DNA of 64,000 nt from Cephalopachus bancanus. Its lineage: Eukaryota > Chordata > Mammalia > Primates > Tarsiidae. Positions within the stretch are counted from its first letter, which is position 1. Every line of letters starts with the position of its first letter. Positions 25,123 to 37,592 of the stretch are shown piece after piece. The stretch lies in contig JAPVLO010000574.1 of assembly GCA_027257055.1 (NCBI GenBank), positions 1,116,001 through 1,180,000 of the forward strand. Reading direction: 5' to 3'. The notes below the pieces were generated by a model. The model had not been told where the DNA came from and made no database searches. It saw only the letters and a list, made by a program, of their open reading frames with translations. The translations under genes were made by a program, and so were the position numbers.

Positions 25123-26527
25123 TGCCAATCAAATTTTATGTGCTTTTTTGGCCATTAGAAAATCTTATTTTGTGAATGTCTATTTAAGTACTTTGCTTAT
25201 TTTTTAATTGAATTGTTTCTTCATTGACTTGTAAGGATTTTGTATCATCTGTGTACAAGTCCTTTTTTAGATCTATGCAGTGTACATTTTTCCCAATTAA
25301 ATTGCTTGTTTTTTATTTATTTAACAGGGTCATTTGCATACGAAAAATTTTCAAACAGAAATATTTTATTATTTTTTTTCTCCTTTGGTTCATGTTTTCT
25401 ATGTCATACCTGTGATATCTTTGCCTAAACCAAGGTCCAAAAGACATTTTTTTCTAGTTTTTTGTCTAGAAGCTTTAGATTTTCAGTTTACACAGTTAGG
25501 TGCAAATTTAGTTAATTTTTATGAGATATGAATTTATATTTATTTATTTTTCCTGCTTCAGCACATTTTTTGAAAAGACTATCTTTTCTCTGTTGAAATA
25601 CCTTGCCATTATTATAGAACATCAATGTGGGTTTATTTTTAGATTGTATTAGTTTCATTGATCTATATGTCTGTCCATATCCCATAACACATGATTGCAA
25701 TGTCATAGCTCTTTCATAGGAATTTTTGACATAAATAGTCAAGTCTGCCAACTTTATTTTTGTTTCTCATAATTGTGTGACTATTCTGTCTCGTTTGCAG
25801 TTCCATATACGTTTTTTAACGAAGGTATTCGTTTCTACAGATTATCTAGTACAATCATGTTAGCGATTGCAATGAGTCTATAAAATAGTTTAGGAAGCAG
25901 AGATCTTAAATATGTTGAATTGTGATCTATGAATGCAGTGTGTAGTTCAATTGATTTTTTAAAACATTTTTTCTCAACAATGTTATAGAGTTTTCAATAT
26001 ATAAATATTAAATACATTTTGATAAAATTATGATTGTCAAGGTTTTTGATGCTACTGTAAATGTTTTGTCATTTTAATTTCCAAATGTTTACTTATATTT
26101 AACAGAAAGACACTTGATTTTTTAAAAATTGATTGTATATACTGCAACTTTACTAAATTCACTTATTAGTTCTGTCTTTTTTAGACATTAATTTTCACAT
26201 CTGCAATCATGTCACCTGTGGATACTTCATATTCAAACTCTATGTCTTTTATTTATTTTTATTTCTTTATTGCATTGGCTAGAACCTTGAGTAGAATGTT
26301 GAATAGAAACTGTAATACTGAATACTGTTGTCTTCTTCTTGGCCTCAAGGGAATTGTATACACTGTTTCACAATTAAATATGTTAGATGTGGGTTTTTCA
26401 TAAATGCCTTTGTCGATTAAAACATTTTTGTTCTATTGAGTGACTTTATTGGATTTTGTCAAATGCCTTTTCTACATCTATTAAAATGATATAATGGAAT
26501 TTTCTCTTTATTTTATTAATATGGTAA

Positions 26528-26812
26528 TTGTTTTTTTTGAGTTAGACTCTCACTCTGTCGCCCAGACTGGAATGCAGTGGCCGCTTCCGGCCACCGCAGC
26601 CTCGACCCTGCTGGGCTCTGGCGATCCTTCCTCCTCAGCCTTCCGAGTAGCCGGAATTACAGGCATGCGCTACCACGCCCGGCTGATTTTTTGATTTATT
26701 GTAGAGATGAGGTCTCGCTGCCCAAGCGGGTCTCGAACCCGCGGATTTAGGCAATCCACTCACCTCAACCTCCCAAAGGAGCAGGATTACAGGCTGAACC
26801 ACCGAGCCCGGC
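26528..26812 (-). mobile_element. Dimeric Alu-like SINE, antisense
   Basis: Full dimer with the exact 12-bp target duplication TTAATATGGTAA at 26,516-26,527 and 26,813-26,824. It keeps GCGGGTCTCGAACCCGC, the antisense of the T-arm-like B-box hairpin. Confidence 0.95.
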
Positions 26813-27955
26813 TTAATATGGTAAATTTACAGTAACTGATTTTTTTTAATGGTAAGCCAATCTTGTATTCCTGGTTATTTTGCTTTGGATTTTTGTGTCT
26901 GTATCCAAAGACAATTACAATTATGTGTTACTTGTAATAACTTCATTTGGTTTGGATCTAGAACCAAACATTTATTTGGAAATTATTATCTTCCCTCCTC
27001 TATTTTCTGAGAGTTTGTGCAAAGTTATATTTATTTTTCTCTTAAATTCTTGACAAAATTTTCCAGTGAAGTCATCTTAAGAACTAGAGCATTTATATAT
27101 ATATATATGTGTGTGTTTGTGTGTGTTTATTACAAATGTAATTTATGTACTAAAATATAATTATGTTAGATTATGTATTTCTTCTTGTCAGTTCTTTACA
27201 TTTGTCTATAAACTCCTTTAAGGAGTTTATAGAATTTATCAAAAAAATCCCTAGTACTTTCTTCTCATTATTCTATTAGCTGTAAGATGTGTAATGATGT
27301 TCCTTGTTTCATAATGATATTGATAATTTGTGTCTTCTCTCTCTTTTTCTTTTTGTTAGTCTAGTAAGAGGCTTATTGATATTATTAACCTTTTTCAGTA
27401 ACCACTTTTATGTGCCCTTAATTTAAAAATATTTTTTATCTTCAATTTAATTGATTTCTACTCTTCATTATTTTCTTTCTTTTGGAGGGTTTAATTGTAT
27501 CTTTCTTTTCTTGTGTTTAAGGTGAAAACTTAGATCACCGTTTTGATACTTTTCGTTGTAAACATTTTACCGTCTAACATCAGCACCTAAACAATTCTTT
27601 AGTCGCATCACCCAATTCAAATATATGTTTTGATTCTTCATCTAGTCAACAGATTTTCCAGTTTCCCTTGGAAGTTATTTAATCTATGAATAAATTAGAA
27701 GTGTGTTTTTAACTTCCCAAGTATTGCAGGATTTTGAAGAGTTATTGGAGGATTACTGATTGAATTCCTTTTTAATCAGTGGAAATACTTTTAGTGGTTT
27801 GCATTTATTTAGATTTATTGAGGATTATTTTATTGCACAGGATATAATGTAGATGTATTCTGTGAAATTGAAAACAATATATAATCCTCTGTTGTCTGAT
27901 GAAGTATTCTATAAATGTTGTTTAGCTCAAGTTGTTTGATAGTGTTGGTCATGTC

Positions 27956-28045
27956 AAAAATAAAGTGGGACATTGGCTAAAGTGATGAAAACATTTTATT
28001 CAGTAACTACTGACAGCAAGAACAAGAGCTAAGCTCCATTCATTT
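27956..28045. other. Short island unlike the flanking L1 sequence
   Basis: Between two antisense L1 fragments lies about 90 bp that I cannot match to L1. On the minus strand it has GTTACTGAATAAAATG, which contains AATAAA. It could be filler at a junction, the end of a small retrocopy, or an unrecognised repeat. Confidence 0.35.
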
Positions 28046-29510
28046 TTTTTTTCCTGCTTAGTCTAGCAAAAGACTTGTCAGCATTCTTGACATTTTCAAA
28101 GACACAATTAATTTTGCTAATTTCTTCTATTTTGATTATTTATTTCATTTATTGCCACTCTAATCTTTATTACAGTTCTTCTCCTTCTGCTGCTTCTTTG
28201 TGAGAGGGTCTTGCTCTGTCACCCAGACTGGAGTGTAGTGGTATGATCACAGCTCACTGCCACCTCTAACTCTTATGCCAAAGGGATTTTCCTGCCTCGG
28301 CCTCCTGAGTAGCTAAATTTTTTAAATCATTTTGTAGAGATAGGGTCTCTCTATGTCATCCAGTTTAGTATCAAGCACTTGATTTCAAGTTATCCTGCCT
28401 CAACCTCTAAAAATGCTGAGATTACACGTACGAACCAACATGCCAGGCCTAATCTTTATTATTATTTTTTTTAAATTCTCTTTGCTTTGAATTTAGTTTG
28501 CTCTTCTATGTCAAGTTTCTTAAGGTGGAAGGTTAAGTTGTTGATTTATAATATTTCTTCTTTTGTAGTGTGTGTATTTACATCTATATTTTTCTATAGA
28601 TGCAAATTTCTATAGATGTGAATGTCTAAGCAATATTTTAACTGATTTCCATAAACATTTGAGTGTTCTTTCTTCATTTTTATTTATCTCAGATAATTTT
28701 CTATGCATTGTTCTTTGAGGTGATTAAATAATATATTGTTTAATTTATATGTATGAGTGAATTTCTCACATTTCTCTTATTAATTTTTATTTCATTCTTG
28801 TGACAGGAGGTCATACTTTGTATCATTTCGATATTTTTTTAATTTATTGAGGCTTGTTGTATGGTCCAGTATTTTGCATGTCTAGGAGAATGTGCCATGT
28901 GCATTTTAGAAAAAATTGTATCCTGCTGGATAAAATATTCTAAAGGTGTCTGTTGGGTCTGCTTTGTGTATAGTGTTGTTCAAGTCTTCTATTTTCTTAT
29001 TTATATTAGATCTACTTTGTCTATATATTATTTAAATTTACGAATTAAGATCTCCAAAATTCATTTTTGAATGATCTGTTTCTCCTTTCAATTTTGTCAG
29101 TTTTTGCTTCAAAAAATTTGAGATTTCATAATTAGGTGAAAAGATATTTATAATTGTAATATTATTAAAAAGACTGATTCATTATTATCAATTATTCCAC
29201 TTTATCTCTAGTGTCACTTTTATAAAACCTATTTTGTTTGGTATAAATATAGCCACTCAAGTTTCTTGTCACTGTCATTTACATAATATACCTTTTTTCC
29301 AAGCTTTTAAAAAATGTATTTGAAATTTTGAATTTTAAGTGTATCTCTTATAGCCAGCACATAGTGGAATTTTTTTTTAAATCCAGCCTGAATATCTTTT
29401 ACTTTTTGATTGGATTGCTTAATATATTCATATTTAATATTATTGTTGATATAATAATCAGATTTACTCTGTCATTTTACTTTTTGTTTTCTTTTTAAAA
29501 TTTTTTATTT
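28046..29510 (-). mobile_element. Second old L1 fragment, antisense, endonuclease/linker region
   Basis: The sequence steps back to the same linker region already seen at about 27,350 (GCTTAGTCTAGCAAAAGACT near 28,058) and again runs through the endonuclease to about 29,500. This must therefore be a separate fragment and not a continuation. An old Alu-type SINE lies at 28,173-28,448. Confidence 0.6.
28173..28448 (-). mobile_element. Old Alu-type dimer (AluJ-like), antisense
   Basis: Standard Alu antisense blocks (CTTGCTCTGTCACCCAGACT, GCCTCGGCCTCCTGAGTAGC) distinguish it from the window's main SINE. The target duplication CTAATCTTTATTA lies at 28,160-28,172 and 28,449-28,461. It is strongly diverged, in keeping with an early primate insertion. 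Confidence 0.85.
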
Positions 29511-31580
29511 TAAAGATGTGGGATACAATTCAGGGTTAGGTATACAAATGTTTATTATGCGGGTACTCTTGGCGATGAGGTGTGCCCTCTTGGCAGATTC
29601 CCACTACTGCCAAACCTTTTCTTATAGTATTATGATAATTGTTCAAGGTCTGCTTGTGAATGAGAACATGTGATACTCAGTTCTTTGTTTCTGTGATAGA
29701 TCACTCAGTATTATACACTCTAAGTTCATCCAAATTGCTGTGTAGTCCATAATTTTGTCCTTCTTTATGGCTGCATAATATTCCATCATGTACATGTACT
29801 ACATTTTTTATCCAGTCATTTTTCGATGGGCAGCATGGTTGGTTGTGAACAATACTGCATTTGGATGCCTGATATTGTTTTTGTTCTTCTATATGTTCAT
29901 CATCACTTTATTTTTCATAAAGCAAATATTTTATACTATAATGATTTAATTTTTTTAAATTAATGGTGTTTCATATTCTTGAGTAAATAATTAACTGCTC
30001 TAGTGTTTATCATATGCAACTTATTAGAATTTATTTTGGCTTCACACTAATCTAATTCCAATGAGGTATAGAATCATCAATCCTAAATAGCTCTATAACT
30101 TCTTCCCACTTTTTGTGCTATTATTATTATACATAATATATTTAAATATGCTATAAACTCTCATACTAGAGTTAAGTGGTATCACAATGCTCTGATGATT
30201 AGTGAGGGTGAGCATTTTTTCATGTCTTTGTTGACTGTGTTTTTTTGAGACATGTCTATTCATGTCTTTCACCCACTTTGTAATTGAGCTATTTGTTTTC
30301 TTCCTTTTGGCTCATTTGAGATCCTTGTAGATCCTGGATGTTAGGCCTTTCTCAGATATACAGTTAGGAAGTACTTTTTCTTATTCTGTGGGTTATCTCC
30401 CCTCTTTCCTGAAAGTTCCTTTTGTGTTGAAAGGCTTTTCAGTTTCATGAGGTCCCACTTGTCTTTCTTACCTTTTATGGCATATGCCTCTGGAATTATG
30501 ATCAAGAATTCATTGCCTATTTCAATGTGCAGAAGATTTTCTCCTGTGTTTTCTTCTAAGATTCTTATGGGTTGAGGCTTTATGTATAGGTCTTTGCTCC
30601 ATTTAGGGCTGATTTTTGACGTGGTGATGGGTAGGGGTCCCGTTTCATTCTTCTGCGTGCAGTCAGCCAGTTTCCCCAGCACCATTTGCTGAATAATGCC
30701 TCCTCTCCCCAGTGGTTGTTGTTGATAGCTTTGTCAAAGATAAGTTGGTTAAGAAAGTGGGGTTTTAATTCCAGAATATCTATCCTGTTCCATTGGTCTA
30801 CAAGCCTGCTCTTGTACCAATATCAGGCTGTTTTGATTATTGCAGCCCTATAATAAAGTTTAAAGTCTGGAAGTGTGATATCTCCAGCTTTGTTTCTTTT
30901 GCTGAGGATTGTTTGGCTCTTCATGTTCTATTTTCTTTCCATAGGAATTTCTGTTTTGTCATTTCCAGGTTTGAGAAAAATGCTGTTGGTTATTTGATGG
31001 ATATTGAGTTGAATCTGTAGAATGTTTTGGGTAGAATGGACATCTTAACAATATTGGTTCTTCCAATCCATGACCATGGAATATTTTTCTATTTGTTTGT
31101 GTCTTTCTTGATTTCTTTGAGCAGAATTTTGTAGTTTTCATTGTAGAGGTCTTTCACTTCTCTGGTTAGGAAGATGTCAAGGTATTTTCTCTTTTGTTGT
31201 TGCTATTGTGAATGGGATTGTGCTTTTTATTTGGTTTTTTGCTTGTTTGTTGTTGGTGTACAGAAATATCACTGTCTTTTACACATTAATTTTGTACTCC
31301 AAAACTTTAACAAAGTCATTTATCAGTGCAAGGAGGTTTTAGCAGACTCCCTCAGGTTTTCAAGATATAGAGTCATGTTGTGTGCAAAAAGGGATAGCAT
31401 AACTTCCTCTTTTTCTGTTTGTATATCCCTCATTTACTTCTCTTGCCTGATTGCTCTAGCAATGACTTCCAGTACTATGTTAAACAGGAGGGGTGACAGT
31501 AGCAACCTTGTCCTTTTCCTGTTTTCAGAGGTAATGTTTCTAACTTCTGATCACTGAGCAGTATGTTGACTGTAAATTTA
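29511..31580 (-). mobile_element. L1 LINE, antisense, 3' UTR and ORF2 C-terminal half, with a foreign patch
   Basis: 29,511-29,880 is the antisense 3' UTR and ORF2 end (AATGAGAACATGTGATACTC; GCATAATATTCCATCATGTA). After a patch at about 29,880-30,170 the ORF2 reading resumes (GGTATCACAATGCTCTGATG) and continues to RT at about 31,580. A minus-strand frame at 30,341-30,685 and plus-strand frames at 30,793-31,557 are decayed ORF2 or its antisense. No target duplication was found. Confidence 0.75.
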
Positions 31581-31899
31581 TTCATTTTGTGATTTTACTA
31601 GGCTATTTTAGTCTATTTTAGTAAAGTCTGTTTTCCATGTAGTCTACAGACTTTGGTTCTTCCTCAGAAAGCACCATAGCTTTTTACTATCAGCAATTTA
31701 ATTGGGCATGTGGCCACTCTGAGAAGAAAATGGTATTAGCGGGATTCTGTTCAATTCTATCTTCCCCTGATCTCTGTGTTAATTTGTCTGCTTCACTTGC
31801 TATCACATCTACTTGTTGCAAACTGATTGCTGTATTGTTTTTTTGACAATTTGTTTTTGGTCATGAAGTGCTCTACAGTCTGAACTAATTAAGTTGGAA
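31581..31899. other. Unassigned sequence between L1 fragments
   Basis: No supported feature. The CTATCTTCCCCTGATCTCTG stretch may belong to an old LTR, but this is unproven. Confidence 0.45.
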
Positions 31900-33555
31900 C
31901 TAAGATAATTTTGAGAAAGTATCAGTAGACTCCCCAAATACACACACATATATACACAAACTAAATAGAAATTCTGGAGTTGAAAATTGCAATAAGTGAA
32001 ATAAAACATTTGTTAAAGAAAAGTAACAACAAATTTGAAATGGCAGAAAAGAACCACTGCTCTAGAAGATAGGTATTTTTAGAATATTTAATCTAAGACA
32101 CAGAAAAAAAATGAGAGAAGAAAAACTAGACAGAGTCTCAGAGGCTTGTGTGACACCATCAAGCATAGCAAGATGTACACAATGGCAATAAAAAGGAAAA
32201 GAGAGATAGAAAGGGACAGAAAAAAAAAATTGAAAAAATAATGGTCAAATACTTCTGGAATTTGGTGAAATAAAGTACCCTCCACATCCAAGAAGCTCAA
32301 AGAGCTCCAACTAGACAAAAAGTCAAAGTCATTCACATTCAGACACAAAGCCAAATTGTTGAGAGAAAAAAATAATCTTGAAAGCAGCAAAAGAGAACCA
32401 ACTTGTTACATAAACAATAGGCTTAATAAATTAATTTTTAAAATTTCATCAGAGACTTAGAGGCCAAAAGGGAGTGAGATGACATATTCAGAGCACTGAA
32501 AGAAAATAATCAACCAATAATTCTGTATTCATCAAAATTATATTTCAAAAACACAGAGAAATAAATATATTTCCAGAAAAATAAAAACTAAAATAATTTA
32601 TCAAGCAAAATTTCCTTTAAGAAAAACTAAAAGAGAGATTTTTAGATTGAAATGGTAAGACATAAAATAATAATACAAATTCACATGAGGAAATGAAGTA
32701 AGGTGACCATGTAGGTTAATAGGAAAGGTAGCATTAATATACTTTTTCTTTGAGACATTATTCCTCCTATCTGGTTTAAATATAATTGTATGAAGCAATA
32801 ACTGTAAATCAATGGTAATGAACACATAACGTAAAAATATGCAACTTGTGTAATAATAGCAGCCCAAAGGAGGGGGTAAGTAATAGAGCTAGAGAGTAGA
32901 AACTTAGTTAATATCAATCAAAAATAGATTGTTGTAAGTTAATATTTTTACTGTAATCCCAAGATAAATTACTGAGTAACAAAAATATAATAAAATAAAT
33001 AGCAAGGGAATTAAAACATTGTATTTGACAATATCTGTTTAATACAAAAGGAACACAGTAATAAAGAAAAAGAGACACACACTGATTTGACAAATAAAAA
33101 AATAGCTAACAAATGGTGGGCTTACATCTGAAATTTTAGTAACTACATTATATGTGAAAAGATTAAGCACTAATTTAAAAGGTGAGACTAGCAAAATTCA
33201 TCAATATATCATAATTCATGTATATGCTGTATATAAAGACACACTTTAAATTCAAGCACAATTTAGCTGAAAGTAAAAAAAAGGAGGGGAGGGAGAAATG
33301 CTATACAAACATTAGCCCAAAAATAGCTGCAGTGGCTACATAAATCAGACAAAATAAATGTTAGTTAAAATGTTACCAGAGAGAAAAAAGTTCATTTTAT
33401 AATAGTAAATAATAGTAATATATTAAGAAAGCAATTCTAAACATGTGTTCACCTTACAACATAGCTACAAAATACATAAAGCAAAAACTGATATAATTGA
33501 ATGTAGAAATAGATAATTAAATAGTAATTGCTGGAAGTTCAAATATTCCACTTTT

Positions 33556-34935
33556 TAAACATATTTATTATAGAGTTGTGGAGTACAAGTGAAGATTTAC
33601 TATATAAATAGACTGCATGCAGGTAAAATCGGGACTTCTGGATGGACCTCACTTCTTCTAGTAGTAGACCAATTACCCTTTGTGTTGTCACGTGTCCCCA
33701 CCCTTCTCCTTCCCTCCCTCCCCTAGTAAGGCCCAGGGACAGCCAATCCCATCCTTGTGCTAATGTGACTAGTGATCAGGGCCCATTTATGAGTGAGAAC
33801 ATGAAGTTTTCAGTTTTTTTGTTTCTTGATGGTATGATGGTCTCCAAATGCATCCAAGTTGCTGCAAAGGCCGTGACTTTTTTCCTCTTTATGACTTCAT
33901 AATACTTCATTATTTATATGTGCCACATTTTCTTAATTCAATTCAATTTTGATGGGCAGCAGGATTGGTTCCATGTTTTTGCTATTGTGAATAGTGTAGT
34001 AGTAAACATGTGTGTGCAGGTGTCTTTTTGGTAGAGTGATTTATGTTCCTCTGGGTATTTTTCCAAGAGAGAAATTCCTGGTTCATATGCCAAATCAATT
34101 TTTACGTCTTTTAGGAATTGCCACACAACTTTCCATAGAGGTTGAACTAGCTTACATACCCATCAACATGCAGCATTCCCCTTTCTCCAAACTCACATCA
34201 GCACCTATTGTATTTTTACTTATTAATGATAGCCATCCTTACTGGAGTTAGGTAGTATCTCATTGTAGCTTCATTTGCATTTCTCTAATGATCAGTCAGG
34301 CTGAAAATATTTTTATGTGTCTGCTGGTAGCTTGTATGTCATCTTTAGAGAAGTGTCTGTTCATGTCTTTTGCCCACTTTTTAATGGGTTGTTAAGTTTT
34401 TTTCCTTTCATTTCAATTGACTTCCTTATAGATGCTGAATGCAAGGCCTTTGTCAGATGCATAATTTACAAATATCATTTCCCATTCTGTGGGCTGTCTT
34501 TTTACTCTCTTGATGGTTTATTTTGCTGTGCAAAAGCTTTACAGCTTGATAAGGTCTTACCTGCTTATCTTAGTTTTTGCAACATTTGCTTTTGGGAATT
34601 TGGTCATGAATTCATTGCCTACTCAAATGCCAGAAAGGTGTTTCCTATGTTTTCTTTTAAGATGTATGTATTTTGCAGTTTAACATTTAGGTTCTTGATC
34701 CATTTTGAGTTGATTTTTATACATGGAGATAGATATGGGTCCAATTTTATTTTTCCAGTTTTATTTTTAGTTAGTTTTCTCAGCACTGTTTGCTAAACAT
34801 GGTCTCCTTTCCCTAATGATGGTTACTGGTGGCTTTGTCAAAGATCAGTGGTTTAAGAGACCTTGTTTTTACTTCCTGAATCTCTCTCCTGTTCCATTGG
34901 TCTATGTGCCTATTTCTGTACCAATACCATGCTGT
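33556..34935 (-). mobile_element. Younger L1, antisense, 3' UTR and ORF2 C-terminal region, inside the old sense L1
   Basis: Starts at the 3' UTR, whose G-rich tract lies on the minus strand at 33,697-33,725, and runs into ORF2 until about 34,935 (CCATTGGTCTATGTGCC). The plus-strand 159-residue frame at 34,317-34,796 is only the antisense of ORF2. No clean target duplication was seen. Some 250 bp of the old L1 seems absent at the site, which is an estimate by comparison with a typical L1. Confidence 0.8.
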
Positions 34936-35145
34936 CTGGAATAAAGATGATTTATTTAATCACAAATGATTAAAATAAAAAAAATAAGATAAAATTTGAG
35001 AGATTCACAAGTATCTAAAAATTATACAACACACTGTTAATTAACCAATAGGTCCAAGAATAAGTTCTAAAAGGATGAATGAAAACCAAAACACAATATG
35101 CCAAATATATGGGATGAAACAAAATAGTGTTTACATAGTACATTA

Positions 35146-35562
35146 CATTCCTAGTGCTCCTGTAACAAAATATCATAAATTGAATGGTTTAAAAGAACAA
35201 AATTTATTGTTTCATGATTCTGGAGGCTAGAATTCTGAAATGAAGGTGTTGTCAAAGATGTATATTCTCTAAAAACTGTAGGACAACCCTTTCTTGCATC
35301 TTTCTAGGTTTTGGTGGTTTGCTGGCAATATTTGATATTTCTTGGGTTTTAGTGTAGATATCACTCTAATCTTCTGTTTTCACATGGCATTTTCTCTCAT
35401 GTGTCTTCACATTGTCTTTTTTCTGTGTATGTACACCAGTCATAGTGAATTAAGACATGTCCTAATAAACTCATCTCAACTTGATTAAATATAAAAATTA
35501 TTTATTTCCAAATAAGAACAAAGTTAAAGGCATTGGAGATTAGGACTTCAGTATATTTCCCA
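35146..35562 (-). mobile_element. MLT1-like solo LTR, antisense, inside the old sense L1
   Basis: Begins TTCCTAGTGCTCCTGTAACA with TTTATTGTTTCATGATTCTG, then GGTGGTTTGCTGGCAAT and CACCAGTCATAGTGAATTA. It ends near GAGATTAGGACTTCAGTATA. The old L1 linker sequence resumes immediately after it. Confidence 0.7.
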
Positions 35563-35764
35563 TAACTGAGGAAATTTATAAGTGTAAATGCTTACCTCAA
35601 AAAAATAAAAAAATGATCTAATCAATAATGTAAACTTTTAACCTAATAAAATAGAAAAAAAATAGCAAAACAAACAGGGAGAAAACAATGAAGATTAAAA
35701 TAGAAATAAATAAGATGAAGAATAGCAAGACAGTAGAGAAAAGCAAGACAACTAAAAGTTATTT

Positions 35765-36070
35765 CTTTTCTTTCTTTTTTTTTTTTTTTGAGTTGGAGTC
35801 TCACTCTGTCGCCCAGACTGGAGTGCAGTGGCCGCTCCCAGCCACCGCAGCCTCGACCTGCTGGGCTCTGGAGATCCTTCCGCCTCAGCCTTCCAAGTAG
35901 CTGGAACTACAGGCACGCACTACCATGCCCGGTTAATTTTTTTTTTTTTTAATTTATTGTAGAGATGAGGTCTCGCTGCCCAGGCGGGTTTCGAACCCGC
36001 GGGCTCAGGCAATCCACTCACCTTAGCCTCCCAAAGGCGCGGGATTATAGGCTGAGCCACCGAGCCCGAG
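35765..36070 (-). mobile_element. Dimeric Alu-like SINE, antisense
   Basis: Full dimer of the main SINE type with a 9-bp flanking duplication AAGTTATTT (35,756-35,764 and 36,072-36,080). It lies in the linker region of the old sense L1. Confidence 0.9.
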
Positions 36071-36100
36071 TAAGTTATTTATTTTCAAATATCACTAATT

Positions 36101-36388
36101 TTTTTTGAGTCAAAGTCTCACTCTTTCACCCAGGCTGGTGTTCAGTAGCACAATCATGGCTACTGCAGCCTTGACCAGCTGGGCTCAGGTGATCCATCTG
36201 CCTCAACCTTTCATATAACTGGGACTACAGATACACACCACTATGCCCCACTAATTTTTTTGAATTTATTGTTAGAGACAAGGTCTCACCATATTGCTCA
36301 GTCTGGTCAAAGTACTGTGATCAGGCAATCCTCCCACCTTGGCCTTCAAAAGTGCTGGGGTTACAGGAATCAGCCACTGCACCTGACC
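36101..36388 (-). mobile_element. Old Alu-type dimer (AluJ-like), antisense
   Basis: Standard but strongly diverged Alu antisense sequence (GAGTCAAAGTCTCACTC, TATAACTGGGACTACAG). It sits about 30 bp after a younger SINE and in the same orientation. The old L1 resumes at about 36,390. Confidence 0.8.
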
Positions 36389-36835
36389 CAAAAAAACAAA
36401 CAATTTTGACAAACCTTTAGCTAGACTGGCCAAGAAAAAAGATATCTAAATTACTAACATCAGGAAAGGGGACATTACCATCAATCTTACAGAAAAAAAG
36501 TTATTAAAGAGAATACTGCAAACAGCACTGCTTTAAAAATTAGATAACTTGATGATGTGGAAAACTATATGAAGCCAAAAACTTTAGAAAATTATTCAAA
36601 AAGAAATGGAAAATCTTACTCTATTTTAGTAAGTAAATAGATTGAATTATTAAATAAAAGATTTTCCACAAATAATCACCTAAGCTTAGATAATTTCATT
36701 GGTACATTCTAACAAATGTTTTTTTAAAGCTTTAAATGTTTACAGGCTTTTACAAAAATAGAAGAGGATAGAATACTTCCCAACTCATTATTTCAGTCCA
36801 GTATTACCCCTACATTAAAATCAGAAAGAGTATGT

Positions 36836-37107
36836 GTTATGCAACTTGGTCTGTTATAACAAATATGGATTTTATGACAAAGTGGATTAGACTGAGACTT
36901 TTTTTTCTCACAATTCTGTAAACCAGTAAGTCAAAGATCAAAGTGCCTGGATATCTGTTGTTTAGGAAAAGTCCACTTCCTCACTTATGCTATCTTCTCC
37001 TTGTACTTTCACATAGTGAAGAACAGAGAAACTAGAAACAAGTTCTGCTCTCTTTTCTTACAAAGGTACTAATCCATTCATGAGGGCTTCACCCTCATAA
37101 TTATCCC
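36836..37107 (-). mobile_element. Partial MaLR LTR, antisense
   Basis: Blocks TCTGTTATAACAAATATGG, TTTTTCTCACAATTCTGTAA and CCATTCATGAGGGCTTCACC match an antisense MST/THE1-type LTR. It ends abruptly where a second LTR begins. Confidence 0.6.
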
Positions 37108-37432
37108 CTGCCTTAGTCCATTCAGGCAGCTATAGAAAATAATGTACAATTGATAATTTATAAAAAGAAGAAAGTTACTGCTCAAAGTTCTGGAGGCTGA
37201 AAATTTCAAGATCCAAGCACCAGCAGATTCAATGTCTGGTGAGAACTCATGCTCTGCTTCGAAGATGGCCCCTTCTAATCTTGTCTTCACATGGCAAAGA
37301 AGTGAACAAATTCCTTCATAAGGGTGCTAATTCCATTCATCAGGATGAATCCCTCATGATCTAATCACCTCCAAAAGATCCAACTTCTTAATACTGTTAC
37401 TTTAGGGTTTAAATTTGAAAATATGAAATTTA
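37108..37432 (-). mobile_element. MaLR LTR, antisense; 3' LTR of a MaLR provirus
   Basis: Starts TGCCTTAGTCCATTCAGGCA, contains TTCTGGAGGCTGAAAA, CTTCACATGGCAAAG and CACCTCCAAAAGATCC, and stops at AAATATGAAATTT, short of a normal LTR end, because a FLAM-like monomer and GATA repeat follow. The paired LTR is at 38,731-39,075. Confidence 0.75.
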
Positions 37433-37550
37433 CCCAGGTGCAGGGGCTCATGCCTGTAATCTCAGAACTTTTGGAGGTGGAGGTGAGAGGATTGCATGAG
37501 TTCAGGGATTCCAGACCTGCCTGGGCTACTTTGTGAGATCTCGTTTCTAT

Positions 37551-37591
<41 letters not shown>
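37433..37591 (+). mobile_element. Alu left monomer (FLAM-like) with (GATA)n tail region
   Basis: 37,433-37,550 is a single Alu left arm (GGCTCATGCCTGTAATCTC ... GCCTGGGCTACTTTGTGAG). It is followed by a perfect GATA tract at 37,551-37,591. The monomer lies at the LTR/internal boundary of the MaLR provirus. No clear target duplication, so the LTR terminus seems to have been lost. Confidence 0.75.
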
Positions 37592-37592
37592 T

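Larger units (their letters stand above)
24450..27955 (-). mobile_element. Old L1 (L1M-type), antisense, 3' region through ORF2 to endonuclease
   Basis: Begins with antisense blocks of the ORF2 3' end (CTGGTCCCCTTCCAG, GTTCTGGGTCATGTGG near 24,630) and runs through RT (about 26,400-27,100) into the endonuclease/linker region (TTTTTGTTAGTCTAGTAAGA near 27,350; CCAAGTATTGCAGG near 27,717). It is decayed throughout. Two SINEs with target duplications are inserted. A short AT/GT simple-repeat tract lies at 27,095-27,130. Confidence 0.7.

Noticed and set aside
24726..25158. Open frames encoding [22 protein letters not shown] peptides (also near 13,277, 20,869, 26,494, 35,688 and 60,944)
   Set aside because: They are the antisense reading of the Alu-like SINE and recur wherever that SINE occurs. 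They are not genes.
34317..34796. 159-residue plus-strand frame
   Set aside because: It is the antisense of L1 ORF2 C-terminal sequence in a fragment at 33,556-34,935. T-rich strands give hydrophobic frames by composition.
37551..37591. CRISPR-like or other spaced repeat array
   Set aside because: It is a pure GATA microsatellite without spacers. No CRISPR-like array occurs anywhere in the window.
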